Positions 33,666-44,958 of a DNA stretch of 64,000 nucleotides are shown here, piece after piece; within the stretch, counting starts at the first letter, position 1; every line of letters begins with the position of its first letter. Location: contig OZ020485.1 in the NCBI GenBank assembly GCA_963971405.1, forward strand, positions 39,801,469 to 39,865,468. The letters are read 5' to 3'. Source of the DNA: Psococerastis gibbosa (Eukaryota > Arthropoda > Insecta > Psocodea > Psocidae). The notes under the pieces are model-generated. The model worked only from the letters and a program-made list of their open reading frames with translations. It ran no database searches and was not told the origin of the DNA. Both the position numbers and the translations under genes were made by a program.

Positions 33666-34511
33666 TAAGTACGAGGGTACTGTACCACTGTAACAGCGGA
33701 AAGACTGTGGTTTAGCCTGGTGTCCAAGCCTAGGATTCCGAAAAACGTCGTTTTCCGACACCATACATGCAAAACTCGAAACCTGCGCGATTCTCTAAAG
33801 TGTACTTGATGAGATTGAGGAGAAAATCATAACAACTACCAACCTTACTGTCAGTCTCACAGATGGGCCAATTTTGGCCATAACGTATTAAACTAATGGT
33901 TCCTGCAGCCATCTTATCTATTTGTAATTGTGCCCAAAACAGGTAAATATCACCACCAACAACACCAAACTAATTAACAGAGGTCTTCACAATTCCTTAA
34001 TAAATGTCCTTCCTCTACAATTTATTGCAAGATAAAGTTTCAGAATAATTTATTGCTTCCTAAAGTCCGTCAACGCCTGCACGAAGAAAAAACTCCCCTA
34101 CCCCTGGATCCCCCGTGGGAGTTTGTTATTTCTAAGAAAACATTCTTCCAACTTTGTCTTTATTATTTTAATACTGTTACATCATCCCCCTTGGCTGATA
34201 TTTTGTTCACTTTCCAAAATAATATCCTGTTTCATTGAAAAAGTTGCGTTGTTTCTGCATCACCTCATGTTCCCTTTCCTATCACGGCATTTCAGGAAAT
34301 ATTGAGCCATATACTTGAATTCGTTAGAAAACTATACATACTGACATACTGGCGTCTATGGGGAAATCATTCTCAAAATTTCTTAACACTATTTTGACTT
34401 TTTTTGATTTTTATGGGTTCGGGCATTTTTTCAGATACTGACTGGACCACACTGGATGTATGTGTATCATCTTGGAGTCGGGACTAGTCGTACTAGTCAA
34501 CTTCTATTGCT

Positions 34512-34995
34512 TCTGCGAATCTCACTATGACAGCTGGACTGGACTACTGGAGCCCAATCGTCATTTGCAACAGTGCACCCTAGATGCTCAAGTCTGGGGC
34601 GCCAGATCACATGGCACTCAGCGAGAATGTATCATACACTTTCTGTCTCCATCGTACAATAACGGCACAGATTGTCCACTTGCACACCAATCCGGGCGAG
34701 GTGATGTTTGAATTCCTGTGCAAGGGCGGATTTTAGGGGGGGGGGGGGGTCAGGGGTCTGGACCCCCCCCCAATTAAATGAACTTACACTAGATAATATG
34801 GGTTTACAGTGGGAATTAAAAGTAATAATATTTTTTAATGTTATAATCCACTGAATCTGCGCGCTGTCCCCCCCCCCCTTAATTTGAGGCAAAATCCGCC
34901 CTTGTTCCCGTGACTAGTCAGCAGGGATATCACCCAACGTAGCCTATCTGTGTTCTATCCAATTCCAGCAGACTCTTAGCCCTTTTGATTACCGT
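34512..34995 (-). pseudogene. LINE ORF2 C-terminus with zinc-knuckle, split by a MITE
   Basis: The minus strand reads RAKSLLELDRTQIGYVG near 34960, is interrupted by the MITE at 34721-34904, and resumes KHHLARIGVQVDNLCRYCTM, then ETESV, a TGA where tryptophan is expected, and YILAECHVIWRPRLEHLGCT. The CxxC...HxxxxC pattern after an LTGH-type segment is the C-terminal zinc finger of Jockey-, R1- or I-like LINE ORF2. Same family as 53010-53345. Confidence 0.82.
34721..34904. mobile_element. hAT-like MITE, 184 bp, inside a LINE
   Basis: CAAGGGCGGATTTTAGGGGG at the left and, reverse complemented, CAAGGGCGGATTTTGCC at the right. TSDs are TTCCTGTG (34713-34720) and TTCCCGTG (34905-34912), one mismatch. 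It interrupts a LINE whose intact sequence at 53285-53297 shows the empty site. Confidence 0.9.
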
Positions 34996-35012
34996 AAAGT
35001 ATGCCAACGGCC

Positions 35013-35103
35013 AGCAGCATATCAAGTTGAATCCGCGAGAACAGCCTGTTCTAAACTGCAGGAAACTTGGTAGTGTGCAATACCTTGGCAGGGTAACATG
35101 GTG
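35013..35103 (+). mobile_element. SINE-T fragment, diverged
   Basis: GCCAGCAGCATATCAAGTTG opens as in other SINE-T copies. GCAGGAAACTTGGTAGTGTG and GGCAGGGTAACATGGT are weak matches to its body. No tail is seen. Confidence 0.5.
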
Positions 35104-35334
35104 GGGATGAATGTAACATTGGTTGTCGTCTCATTGGGTAGATGAATCTCCCTAAAATTACATCTCGGCCGGAGTATTGGTTGTTTAGTCATAAATTAAA
35201 ACCCATTTCCAACTTTGGTCTTCGATATCTTGAAAAGTTTTCACATTTCAGCAAGAACTTTTTGTTCGTTTATAAACACAAAACCAAGGACATTCCATAG
35301 AAATATAAAGCTCACACCATTCCTTTAAGAAAAA

Positions 35335-35530
35335 ACCTGTATTTCCATATTCAAATAGGCTACTTGACAATTTTTTTAAACTAATTTTATTGCATAAGTA
35401 GATTTATTTTATACTCCTTTAAATTACTTATTTCCTATTGTTATAGTTTACCTTATCGAGTATATTTCATATTTTATGGCTTCAACTGTCAAGTAGCCTA
35501 TTGTTGACTATATATGGAAATGTATTATTT
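35335..35530. mobile_element. Inverted-repeat element, about 195 bp
   Basis: ATAGGCTACTTGACA at 35355-35369 and its exact reverse complement at 35487-35501, with CATTTCCATAT-like sequence further out on both sides. Likely a MITE relic. No TSD was fixed. Confidence 0.55.
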
Positions 35531-35831
35531 TCAGCCAAAAGACCTAATTTTTATCAACATTTTCCATGTAGCACGGGACTTGTCTTTTGGGCCCCCTTAT
35601 ATTTCTCAGGAAATATTGTAATTGAGGTAAATATTTTTTTTTTAATAAATTTGAATTTGAATATATGGTTATCGTTATTACAGCTGAGAAAAACTTGTAA
35701 CTATAATTCGCCACCCTGTATAGTGAGCAAACCAAGAAGCACATTTCATAGGATCAATTAATTAGACGAAATGCCTGTACGTTCAATATGCCCTACGATT
35801 TTACTTAAAACGGCAAGTGGATTGTCTTAGC

Positions 35832-36285
35832 CAAGGGCGGATCCAGCCGAAATTTTAGGGGGGGTCACACAGTTTTTTGTAAGTTTAAAAGGTAATTTTT
35901 TTGTTGAAAACTTCAGTTTTATTCAATTTTTTTTTTAATTTACTGGTATCTTATAAAGTAAAAGTAAATTCGTGTCGGGGTGGTACTACCCGTGGTACAG
36001 GAGTTTTCAGGTTGCATCAACAGCCTCCTGTTTAACCTATCGACAGTCAGGGAAGACTGCCGGGACCGCCGGCTTTACATGCCCTCCGAAGCATGGTAGT
36101 CAGAAGATAAATAATTGTACCACTAGAAAATTTTGGCATTCGGGTGGGACTCGAACCAGTCACCTTCTGGATGATAGTACGAGTCGTTACCTCTACGCCA
36201 TTCTGACTACATCTTATGAATTTACTATGAATTTACTCATTTAGGGGGGTCATGACCCCCTGACCCCCCTTTGGATCCGCCATTG
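35832..36285. mobile_element. hAT-like element carrying a SINE-A variant
   Basis: The left end is CAAGGGCGGATCCAGCC, and the right end reverse complemented is CAATGGCGGATCCAAAGG. GGATTGTCT occurs next to the right end (36286-36294) and at 35819-35827, four bases away from the left end, so the TSD is only approximate. The interior GTTGAAAACTTCAGTTTTAT also occurs at about 15670-15695. Confidence 0.65.
36040..36215 (-). mobile_element. SINE-A variant inside the hAT-like element
   Basis: On the minus strand: GGTTCGAGTCC (B box), then GCTTCGGAGGGCATGTAAAG and CCGGCGGTCCCGG. The 5' part differs from the main family (AGTCAGAATGGCGTAGAGGT), a different tRNA-like head on a similar body. Confidence 0.68.
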
Positions 36286-36660
36286 GGATTGTCTGATTTG
36301 CCCTGACATAAATCGTAAATTTGTAGATATTTGATTTGGACGGAAGAGGAGAGCCCCGGGTAAGGAAGGTTTAGGAAGCTGGACTGCGGTGCTGGGTCGG
36401 ACCGAGCCTGGGAACGGCCTTGTCGGAGAGGCAACAAAAAACGTTGGCTTGCCAGCCGTGAGTCAACTAAACCATTCAGCCCACAATTATGCTGGTACAT
36501 TGTACCTAAACAAGGGAGGTGTCATACTCAAAAAATTCTATGTCTAACTCTGATTCAAGGGCAAGGTGTCGTAGTGATAGATGTGTATAGATGACGCTGG
36601 TCAAAATGTTGTCTTATCAAGAGCTCAGTCCTAAAATATCGCCTGTTTCATTGAGTCAAT

Positions 36661-36790
36661 AGAAAGCTTGTCACAGCTTGTGCATTATCGCTTGTAGCCA
36701 GTGTAGGTTGACATAGAAGACATAAAATACCAGTTTGCCGATGGCCAAAAATTCATGCAGAAACAATACAAATAATTATAATAAAAGTAG
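36661..36790 (+). mobile_element. SINE-C copy
   Basis: AAGCTTGTCACAGCTTGTGC, GTAGCCAGTGTAGGTTGACA and CAGTTTGCCGATGGC. It ends before the GTCGTTGGCATT block. Confidence 0.62.
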
Positions 36791-37224
36791 CTGAATAAAA
36801 TATTAAGAAAAAACACGTATAAAATTTTATTATAATGTGTTCAAGGTATTATCACTTAACCAAGTTTGGGAGCGAGGCTAAAGAATATGCTCTAGAAGGT
36901 AATGACGTCATGTTACTCAGGTGTGTCCTTTTGGTGACAGTACAAAAGAAGATGAGGTTTATTGTTGTTGTTTGTTTTTTCGTAAAGGTTGACAGGATTT
37001 CCTTATTTTCTCTTTAATCTATCAAATCCCTTTTAAAGTAATCTTATCTGGTATACTTCCGCATTGGATTTTACTCTTTTGCTCTAATCTGAGAAATAGC
37101 CTTCCATTCCTTTCTAGTGACGAACAAATCATTTTATTCGGCCACTCACCTGTCTATAAAATGAACTGACACACTCGTATATGAGTTTTTCAATGTTCTC
37201 ACCCGACATCTGAACAGCTAGGTT

Positions 37225-37400
37225 TTTTTTTTTTAAATAAAAAGGATAGTCGCATGCAAACAATTTTATGAATGTATCCGATTGACCTCTTCAGTCGCCT
37301 GTGTAGGTTAGTACCCGTGTTGAGTTAAGACACGTCTCCGAACGCATGGCGTGTAAAGACTCGCACAAGTGTAAGCACGTTACCACCAGGCCATTGAAGT
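37225..37400 (-). mobile_element. SINE-B copy 7
   Basis: Near full length on the minus strand, from TTCAATGGCCTGGTGGTAAC to the AATTGTTTGCATGCGACTAT tail. Confidence 0.78.
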
Positions 37401-37944
37401 CGATATCCATCATGTTCTTTCTTCGATATTACCAAACGATGAACGAATCGTTTTGTACGTTCACTCATCTGTCCATAAAAACACATATGATTTTTTAACA
37501 CTTTTTTATACTTTCACACAACATCTGAACGATCATCGTGTTGTTTCTTCTATAACACCAGCTGAACTGCTGTAAAAAAAAAACCGCAGAGTAGGCGTAA
37601 ACCTCCAAAAGCATTAAACCCAATCTTCTTAAAAAACCGTGACAGTTTGACGGGGACTTGGTTTATTACAGAAGTCTTCCATATTTCCAATAATCACCAC
37701 TGGACGTTTTTCAGTTTCATGAAAAAGCCTTTTTCGAGACGAGTTATGCTTGATTGAGTGCCTACCACCAAGAAAGAAGTTGTTTCGTCACGAGGGTTTA
37801 AATAACTCTACTTCATTACACTTTCTGACTGACAAAATAATAAAAATCTATGATCTTTTGGTCTAACCGCATAAATATGATTGCAGACTCGTAGTTCAGA
37901 ATGTGATCGTTCATTTATTGAAATTGCCACTTTTTTTGTATTTA

Positions 37945-38115
37945 TTCTAAAAAGATTATTCGCATGGAAACAATTCAATGAATGTATCCAAATAAACTCT
38001 TCAGTCGCCTCTGTAGGTAATACCTGTGTTGAGTTACGACAGGTCACCGATCGCATGGTGTGTAGAGAGTAGCACAGGTACGAACAAGCTACCACAATGC
38101 CATCGAAGACCTCAA
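37945..38115 (-). mobile_element. SINE-B copy 8
   Basis: Near full length and about 720 bp from copy 7 in the same orientation. The A-box region is altered (CATTGTGGTAGCTTG). Confidence 0.76.
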
Positions 38116-39230
38116 CCACAATGCGTTTGAACACACTCACTGACTGACAGTATTTACGTTAAGCAAGTACTGTGCACGCCACTGCTAATCAGCGAAATAA
38201 ACTTTGACGATGCCTGTTAGACAACTTTTATCCCTTCAAGGATAGCTGAAACCGCCTTCAAAACTCACCAAGAATTATGTAAGCAGATAAGAGATGAAGC
38301 CCACAGGGGCTTCGTAATATCAGAGAGCCGCCTATTCAGACTTCGCCAGTTAAAAACCCGTTAAACTTCCGAACCATTGCAGCGACCGAACGACGGATTT
38401 TACGCCCGCCTATAACCATAAAACTAACTTGAGTAGGTTCCATAAACAATGGTGTCGATAAAAAACTGATTCTGCTTCTCCAGACAACGGCTCCTGGGTT
38501 CTAAAGGGAACCAATTTTGTCGAATATTCGTACCATATAGCCTGCTCCATCACTTGCTTTCACTGTTGGTAGTTAACAGTTGTCGCAAACGCAGAATTAT
38601 TTATGTGATTGCTTGTCTTTGATTTACCGAAAAGATTTTTTTGGCTTTTATCGTATTGTCCGCCTCAGCAAGATAATTTTCACCCATGATTGAATATAGA
38701 CAATTTTACCTGTTCTACATGTGCACCAGAATTTGTGTAATATTGTGTGATATAATTGTGCAATATAGTTTATCCAGATCGTCTAGATTTTACAATTGTT
38801 GTAGTCTTAGTAATTAGAGCTATTATTAGGCCTACAAGACTTATGTTTGGTTATACTTGAACTCAAATCGAAATCCTGGCTGTAAATTATACCACTCACT
38901 GAAATTTTTTTATCCTACCGACTGCGCCAGTGTTGTAGACTTAGTAATTAGAGCTTTAGGTTTTTATAAAGGTATATTATGGAGGATTAAAGTACACATT
39001 AATAATTAATGCCATGTGTACTTAAAACTGAAAAATAATAATAATAACATACGTAGCCATGTCTTCTGCTGTAGCTTTCCCGCGTGATCCTAAGTAATTC
39101 AAATATATATATATGTATATAATAGATATACCACAACAATGCAATAGAAGTACAAAATATTCCGTAGGCTAGTAATGTATTTTTTAAATCTTTATAAGTA
39201 AATTCAAATACAAAAACACTTCAATGAATT
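38116..39230. other. Unassigned stretch
   Basis: A short local duplication (TTAGTAATTAGAGCT at about 38807 and 38940) is the only structure seen. Confidence 0.35.
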
Positions 39231-39232
39231 CA

Positions 39233-39660
39233 CTGGCTTTGGTAGCAAGGTGGTAGCGTGCTCGTTCTTGTGCGAGCTTCGGAGTCTCTACACACCATGC
39301 GATCGGAGATGTGCCGTAACTCAACCCGGGTACTAACCTACCGAAGCAGCCGGCTGCCTTATCAAGTTGAATCCAGTGGACCAGAGCAGGTTCAAAGATG
39401 CAGATAACTTGGTCGTGTGCACAGTGCCGGTAGGGAAGCATGGTAGGACTTGTCCTGGACACCACCGAACTAATCGTGTGACTTCACTGTGTTTCCCAAG
39501 TGGTTCGGAATCCACTATAATTAGGAGGTCCACTGTCCTATGGGCCCACACCGTGGCCTGGGACTGTGTCCAACCATACTACTACTAACCTACCGAAGCA
39601 ACTGAAGATACATTAATCACATGGTTTGTGTGCAGTAAATCTTATTCCTAAAAAATAAAA
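39233..39660 (+). mobile_element. SINE-B copy 9, split by SINE-T
   Basis: The 5' part 39233-39348 (TGGTAGCAAGGTGGTAGCGT to CTAACCTACCGAAGCA) and the 3' part from 39583 (ACTGAAGATACATTAATCAC, GTTTGTGTGCAGTAAATC, A-rich tail) belong together. The break carries an 18-bp duplication. Confidence 0.82.
39349..39582 (+). mobile_element. SINE-T copy 2, complete, 18-bp TSD
   Basis: 234 bp. The 5' end is GCCGGCTGCCTTATCAAGTT and the 3' end GTGGCCTGGGACTGTGTCC followed by an ACT tail. TACTAACCTACCGAAGCA is repeated exactly at 39331-39348 and 39583-39600. The insertion site is inside SINE-B, so SINE-T moved after that SINE-B copy was in place. Confidence 0.9.
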
Positions 39661-41110
39661 AAATAATAGGAAAGAAAATTAAATAAGATAAGGTGGGAGG
39701 GGGGGGGGTTAAATATCAGCACTTTTCAGGCGAACCCACCTCAAACAAATTTAATTAACCTCTTAGCCAGTAATCTAACTCTTCCACTAGTAATGCCTTT
39801 GTACCTAGGATCGAAATTACACAATAAAAAAAAATAATAATAATAATAATAATAATAATCTTCCATATACAACCACAACAAACACACACACACACACACC
39901 ACTACACCTACATACATATTCACTATATTTTTAAACTTGACACAATTTATGTATTTTAAACTGCATGCATTGTATTATACTAGTATTTAGAATAGTGTAA
40001 AAATTTCCACCCTAAAACGGGCATAGCCCATAGGGAAGTGACAAAAAATGTAAAAATTTTATTTTTTGGAATTATAACAACAGGGTTGATGATCAAGACC
40101 TTATCCCAATCATCATCATCAGGGTGGATGGCTTATCATGCAGCCTTACTACATATCTTCTTCTCGAGTTGCAATTTATGGATTGGTTTGCAGCGAATGT
40201 TGTACTAAATATACTGTATTGTTTTAAACTTTGTATCAATGAATCCCTATTGTAATCTGTTATTTTTGGAGGAAAAAAAATAGTAATAATAATAATAATA
40301 AAAGATCTGCAAATTTGAGTCATTCTCTATGATTGGGGCAAAGCCCCACAAATGCGTTCTTTTCTATTTCAACGGGGCTTTTTCTTTTCTTTTTCTGCAT
40401 TTAAGGGTTTGCCAGTCGGTCAGGATACCAACATCTCATTTTCAATTTTTTTGGAGTTAAGTGATTTGCTAATTAGGGTATAGATTTTTGCTAAGATTTG
40501 TAGATATCATCTTTTGAATTCCAATTGTAAAAATTTATTAATTGAAAACAAGGTCAACTAATCTCATGGTGCAGTCAAAACAATAATCTCACGAAGAATC
40601 AGTCGAAGACGCGTTTTAAATTGTAAAAAATTGAAATACTGTATGTCCAACCAATTGATGAACTTGGGCATTAACTCATCGCTGAGTATGGAAATTATTT
40701 CAAGAGCAGCAAATTTTATTGTATAATAAAACATTGGGATTCAAAAAGTAAACAATCCTTTTTGCTGATTGGCGTAGAAGGGGGTTTAAAACAAAAAAAA
40801 CAAGAATTAAGTTTCAGATCAATTGAATTTATCCTGTAGTGGGAATAACTGTTTATTTGGACTGTAAAGGTTGATTTTTTGAATATAAAAGGGGGAATAA
40901 AAAAGGGGGATCGAAAGAGGAACACAAAATGGGAACAATTCTCTGATGAAACCTTCTAGGCTACATAATATTTTAATAGGTGCAACAATTGTCAAAATTA
41001 CTTATTCAGAAATTTTTCATACTTTTTACCTCTACAATACACAAACTGCTTATGATGTGGGTATACATTGTAGTATTATATGGTATATATTTCGGTCCTT
41101 AGGTGGGTTT
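39661..41110. other. Unassigned stretch with simple repeats
   Basis: Holds an (AAT)n tract at 39835-39858, an (AC)n tract at 39882-39899 and another AAT tract near 40282. Otherwise no family is recognised. Confidence 0.4.
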
Positions 41111-41119
41111 AATACGCCA

Positions 41120-41430
41120 ATAATCAATGGAAGAACCCACTTCCATCTTCTTCCTTAAATGCCTCTTCTATCGAAAATTGGCAATCATCATGGCAATTTG
41201 GACCTTGGAGACTGCTGCTCGGAAAAGGGAAGTCGTGCTTTAGCCAAACCACTGCCTCAGGTTTCTCAACCGGGATATTCTTCTTCTGCCGGGAGCCCTC
41301 TGTCCTTTTATCTTCCCTTGGATCATTACATGCAGAAGACAATAATTTTCATTCAGCATCACTTGGCCAAAGTACCCTAGTTTCCGTTTCTTGACCGTCA
41401 GCAGCAACTCGGTTTCTGTATTTGCCACAG
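41120..41430 (-). pseudogene. LINE ORF2 C-terminal fragment with shared 3' tail
   Basis: The minus strand reads NTETELLLTVKKRKLGYFGQ, then APGRRRISRLRNLRQWFG. Re-phased, it continues through GAGCAGCAGTCTCCAAGG to KVQIAMMIANF at the shared tail (ATTGCCATGATGATTGCC). KKRKLxYFGHVMRN and GRRRISWLxNLRxWFG are typical LINE C-terminal motifs. A GAAGAAG-rich end follows. At least one frameshift is present. Confidence 0.82.
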
Positions 41431-41611
41431 GTCCTCAGCATTAGGGACGCGATCTCTCTAGGACATGTGCAGCATTCTTCTGTATACCCAGCACATTTTA
41501 AATGCACTCATTCTGTTCTTCATGGCTTGCGACAAAGTTCATCTCGCCATACCACAGAACGATTGGGAACACATAACATTTCACCGTTCGTAATTGAATC
41601 TTCTGTTCTAT

Positions 41612-42232
41612 AGCGAGCGACAACCGAAGCCCAGGATTCATATCGATTTTATTAAGTAATTGCCGTCACATCTAGTAGACAAAAATTGCACTGAACATGT
41701 TCATACCATAAAAGATACGTAGGTATATAAGACAAATGTTAAAGTGGTTGAAATTTTAAAGAATTGTAGTGCATGTAATAAACTAGTCTTGTAAACTGCT
41801 TGAACACGTTCCAAAATGCATGTGGGCAGTCACAATAACATTATAGGTTTGGTCATCTTCTAGGAATAATCCGGGTTGTCTTATAAAAATAGTACCACAT
41901 ACGTCAATCGTCAATGAGAAGTATGGAATTGAAGGTTTAGCAGACATTAAAGACATACTAAAAATTCTGCTACCACGTCAAATTCTCATTGCCGATTGAT
42001 GTATATGGAAACCCCGCCATAGCGAGCGACAAGCGATGCCCAGGATTCATATCGATATTAATAATTAAATGACGTCACATCTAGTTGACAAAAATTGCAC
42101 TGAACGTGTTCATACCATAAAAGATACGTAGGTATATAAGACAAATGCTAAAGTGGTTGAAATTTTAAAGAATTGTAGTGCATGTAATAAACTAGTCTTG
42201 TATAAACTGCTTGAACACGTTCCAAAATGACT
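41612..42232 (+). repeat. Recent direct duplication, about 210 bp twice
   Basis: 41612-41821 and 42019-42232 share nearly all bases, from ATAGCGAGCGACAA through CATACCATAAAAGATACGTA to GCTTGAACACGTTCCAAAAT, spaced by about 200 bp of unique sequence. It looks like a local duplication or two copies of one element. Confidence 0.88.
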
Positions 42233-44780
42233 GGCAGGGGTATAAAAATAGTATTTCTCTCTCTCTTTATTCGCTACTAGAGGGATGCTTGAAAAGGTTT
42301 CATTCTTTTCTTATCGACTGTTGTAACTTGTAGGTACTTTCGTGCATCTGATGTACGGAGCACAGGCTGCCAAATGAAAATCTAAAATATCTATTGTATA
42401 CATTAAAAAAAATTCCAACAAGTGAGCATGTTATGAATGAATGATATGAAAAAATAGATGGAAACGAACCCAAGTCTCCATCTTGCCGGTGGTGAAGTCA
42501 ATAGAGGCCATGATGAAGTGTATCTAGCAATATAAACTTCAAATACAATACTTAAGGACTTCACAGTTCACAGAAATAAATGTTGTTTCATCTGTTTGTG
42601 AGGCATAATACTATAGTTTGCACGCTTTTACTGAACTCTCTTCTGATTAAAAAATGCCAAATTTTCTTCTGTTGCCAATATAATCATGTGAACAGTGTTG
42701 AAAAATATTGTAAACACAACATTTAGGATAAATGTTCAGATGAAAACCAATTTCTGATGAGACAAGGAAGAAGACCATACTTCATCTTCAGCAAATCTGC
42801 GCATCTGTGAGGAACATTGGGTTGCTGCTACATATACCATCTTAAACAGTGCAGTCAATTATCAGGTTGTTCTTTGAAACATTAGTAATAATAATTATTA
42901 ATTATTGTTACATTAGTAATTGGTAATAGTCCCAATCGGAAAACACGGAAAACAGGTCGGAAACCAACTATTTCTCAGAGGGAATGAAAGAAAGAAAGAA
43001 AGAACGAAAGAAAATTGTCTTTATTTTCCATGTAGGGGAATTTTGGGCCTTTCGGCCCACTCTTACAATTAAACCAATGAAAGCACCAGAAGTCCTTAAC
43101 TCTTCTGCATAGGCGAGCAACAATGAAGGGAATCACCGAAAAGTGGAGGGAGGCTATAAGCTGTCTCTACAAAAACATTCCCCCCTCCCTAAAGCGGCGG
43201 ATGATACCGTACATGAAAAAATCATCAAAACTATTTGGTAAAGTTAATTCGTACACCATATTGTACTATACTAACCCACATTATGAATAAGATTCCAGAA
43301 ACAAAAACCTTATCTGTGAATGGTGGATGAAAGAAAAGCATGATATGGGTGTTAGACGAGAAGTCACAAACATTCTTTAAGGAGCTTTTCAGTAAAGTCA
43401 CAAGCTATACGAGTAAATAATACTTACCCCCGGAAAGCAATCTCAAGATAGAAAATTGTATAAAGGAGAGAGAGCAAGAAGGGGGGATATAAACACCGTC
43501 GTTCATGAATGCATTAGCAGTGAATTGCATATAGCAGCTTTAGTGCCATAAAAGTCCCAGCGCACCTTCCCGGGCCAAGATGTTGTTCTGTACTTAGTCA
43601 TAAAAATGTGGCAGGAAGAAGGTTGGCATGAGATGCGGGGGACGGAAGGCAGCTGAGATTTAGCAGGGCCATGAGTCAACAGGACAATGCTGACTCCAAC
43701 TCGGGCCCCGCGATAAAAGGGACCACCCCTCCTCCGATAAGGGACACAAAGAAACCCATTCCCGACAGTATAATATCGCACCTCTACTCCTCTACATGTT
43801 CAAAACTTGCTTTTCCACTTTCTTCCTTTACAGAGTCCCCCTCGCGCGCCCCCCCCCCCTTTGTACAGTGACACTTTGGTCGTTTTGTTGGACAGCCAGC
43901 ACACTTTAAGATACGAATATATCTTAACTTTGAGTTTCTTCAAGAATGTTTAATGCACACTTTACTTCAACATTTTCTTTCAATGAATGGAACTTGGTAA
44001 ATACAAGGTGTATACATGCGTTAGGGCATAGCTTATATACAGGGTGTTTCAGGCGAACGGCGACAAACATATAGGGCGTATTCCCCGCTCAGTTTTGAGC
44101 AAAAGTAACCCATATAGACTTTATAGTCTTATTGTTCGCCAATTGTATTGTTCCAATAAAGTCGTTATTCACTCATTCATTCATTCATATAATTGTGATA
44201 CCGAAAATGAAGCGATATCGAGCCAGGGGCGGATTTAGGGTAGAATTTGGGAAGTGTGCGCATGAGTTCTGGAGAAATGCGTCCTCCCCAGAAATTAAGC
44301 AGTGGCTTCTAACCGGTGGTCCTCGAGACCCTGGCAAATGGTCCACGAGAATGCGTGTATTGACTTAAGAGTTGCTATTAACAAGAACACTAAGCCGAGA
44401 ATACAACTTGTAAAAAACATGCGGGCCCAAATTTCACATTAATTTAGTCGCACATTAAAATCATACAGTAAGCTAAATACAGTGATATCCTTGTAAGTAC
44501 AACTAACCCTTTGCTAAATAGAAACATTGTTTTCATTCAAAATTGCGTTGCTGTAATCAAACATTCCCTCCCATGATGCGAAGCCACAAAAAACTTCCGC
44601 ATATTTACTGGAACCGGAGCACTGGAGCCCATTGAGGGGATATCCTCATTCATAAGACGTGCTACATGTTTTGTGAGACTGGTTGTGAAGGTATTAGGGG
44701 AAGTACAGCCAAATGATTACCTACACCCAACCTGGGGCTGCGGTTTTTGTTGGGCTTCAAACCTGGTTATCTATACTTCT
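42233..44780. other. Mostly unassigned stretch
   Basis: Holds a (GAAA)n tract at 42985-43013, a short palindrome around GGGCCTTTCGGCCC (43047-43060), a TTCA run near 44171-44188 and an isolated hAT-like left end CAGGGGCGGATTTAGGG at 44225. No gene is recognised. The 92-codon minus frame at 43503-43781 has no known domain. Confidence 0.35.
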
Positions 44781-44784
44781 TGAA

Positions 44785-44958
44785 ATGCCTTTTCAATCGA
44801 AGATTTACGATCATCATGGCAATCGTAGTCATGATGTTACTACTAGGGAATTGTAATGCAGTGGTTTCCTGTTGTCTTCTGCATCCTTATGCCGTTGGCT
44901 CTTCATTGCGTTGCTCCGCCTCCGCTCCGACAGGAGAGTGCCCTAGTAGTGGTTGCTT
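44785..44958 (-). mobile_element. Retroposon with the shared GCCATGAT 3' tail
   Basis: On the minus strand the body (GGGCACTCTCCTGTCGGAGC, GAAGAGCCAACGGCATAAGG, GGAAACCACTGCATTACAAT) ends in ATTGCCATGATGATCGTAAA, then TCTTCGATTGAAAAGGCATT. The tail matches 8940, 29352 and 41157, while the body does not. It abuts the HP1 copy at 44959 exactly. Confidence 0.65.

Noticed and set aside
39741-39923. Minus-strand ORF with a tyrosine run
   Set aside because: The tyrosines come from the (AAT)n microsatellite and the VCVCV stretch from the (AC)n tract.
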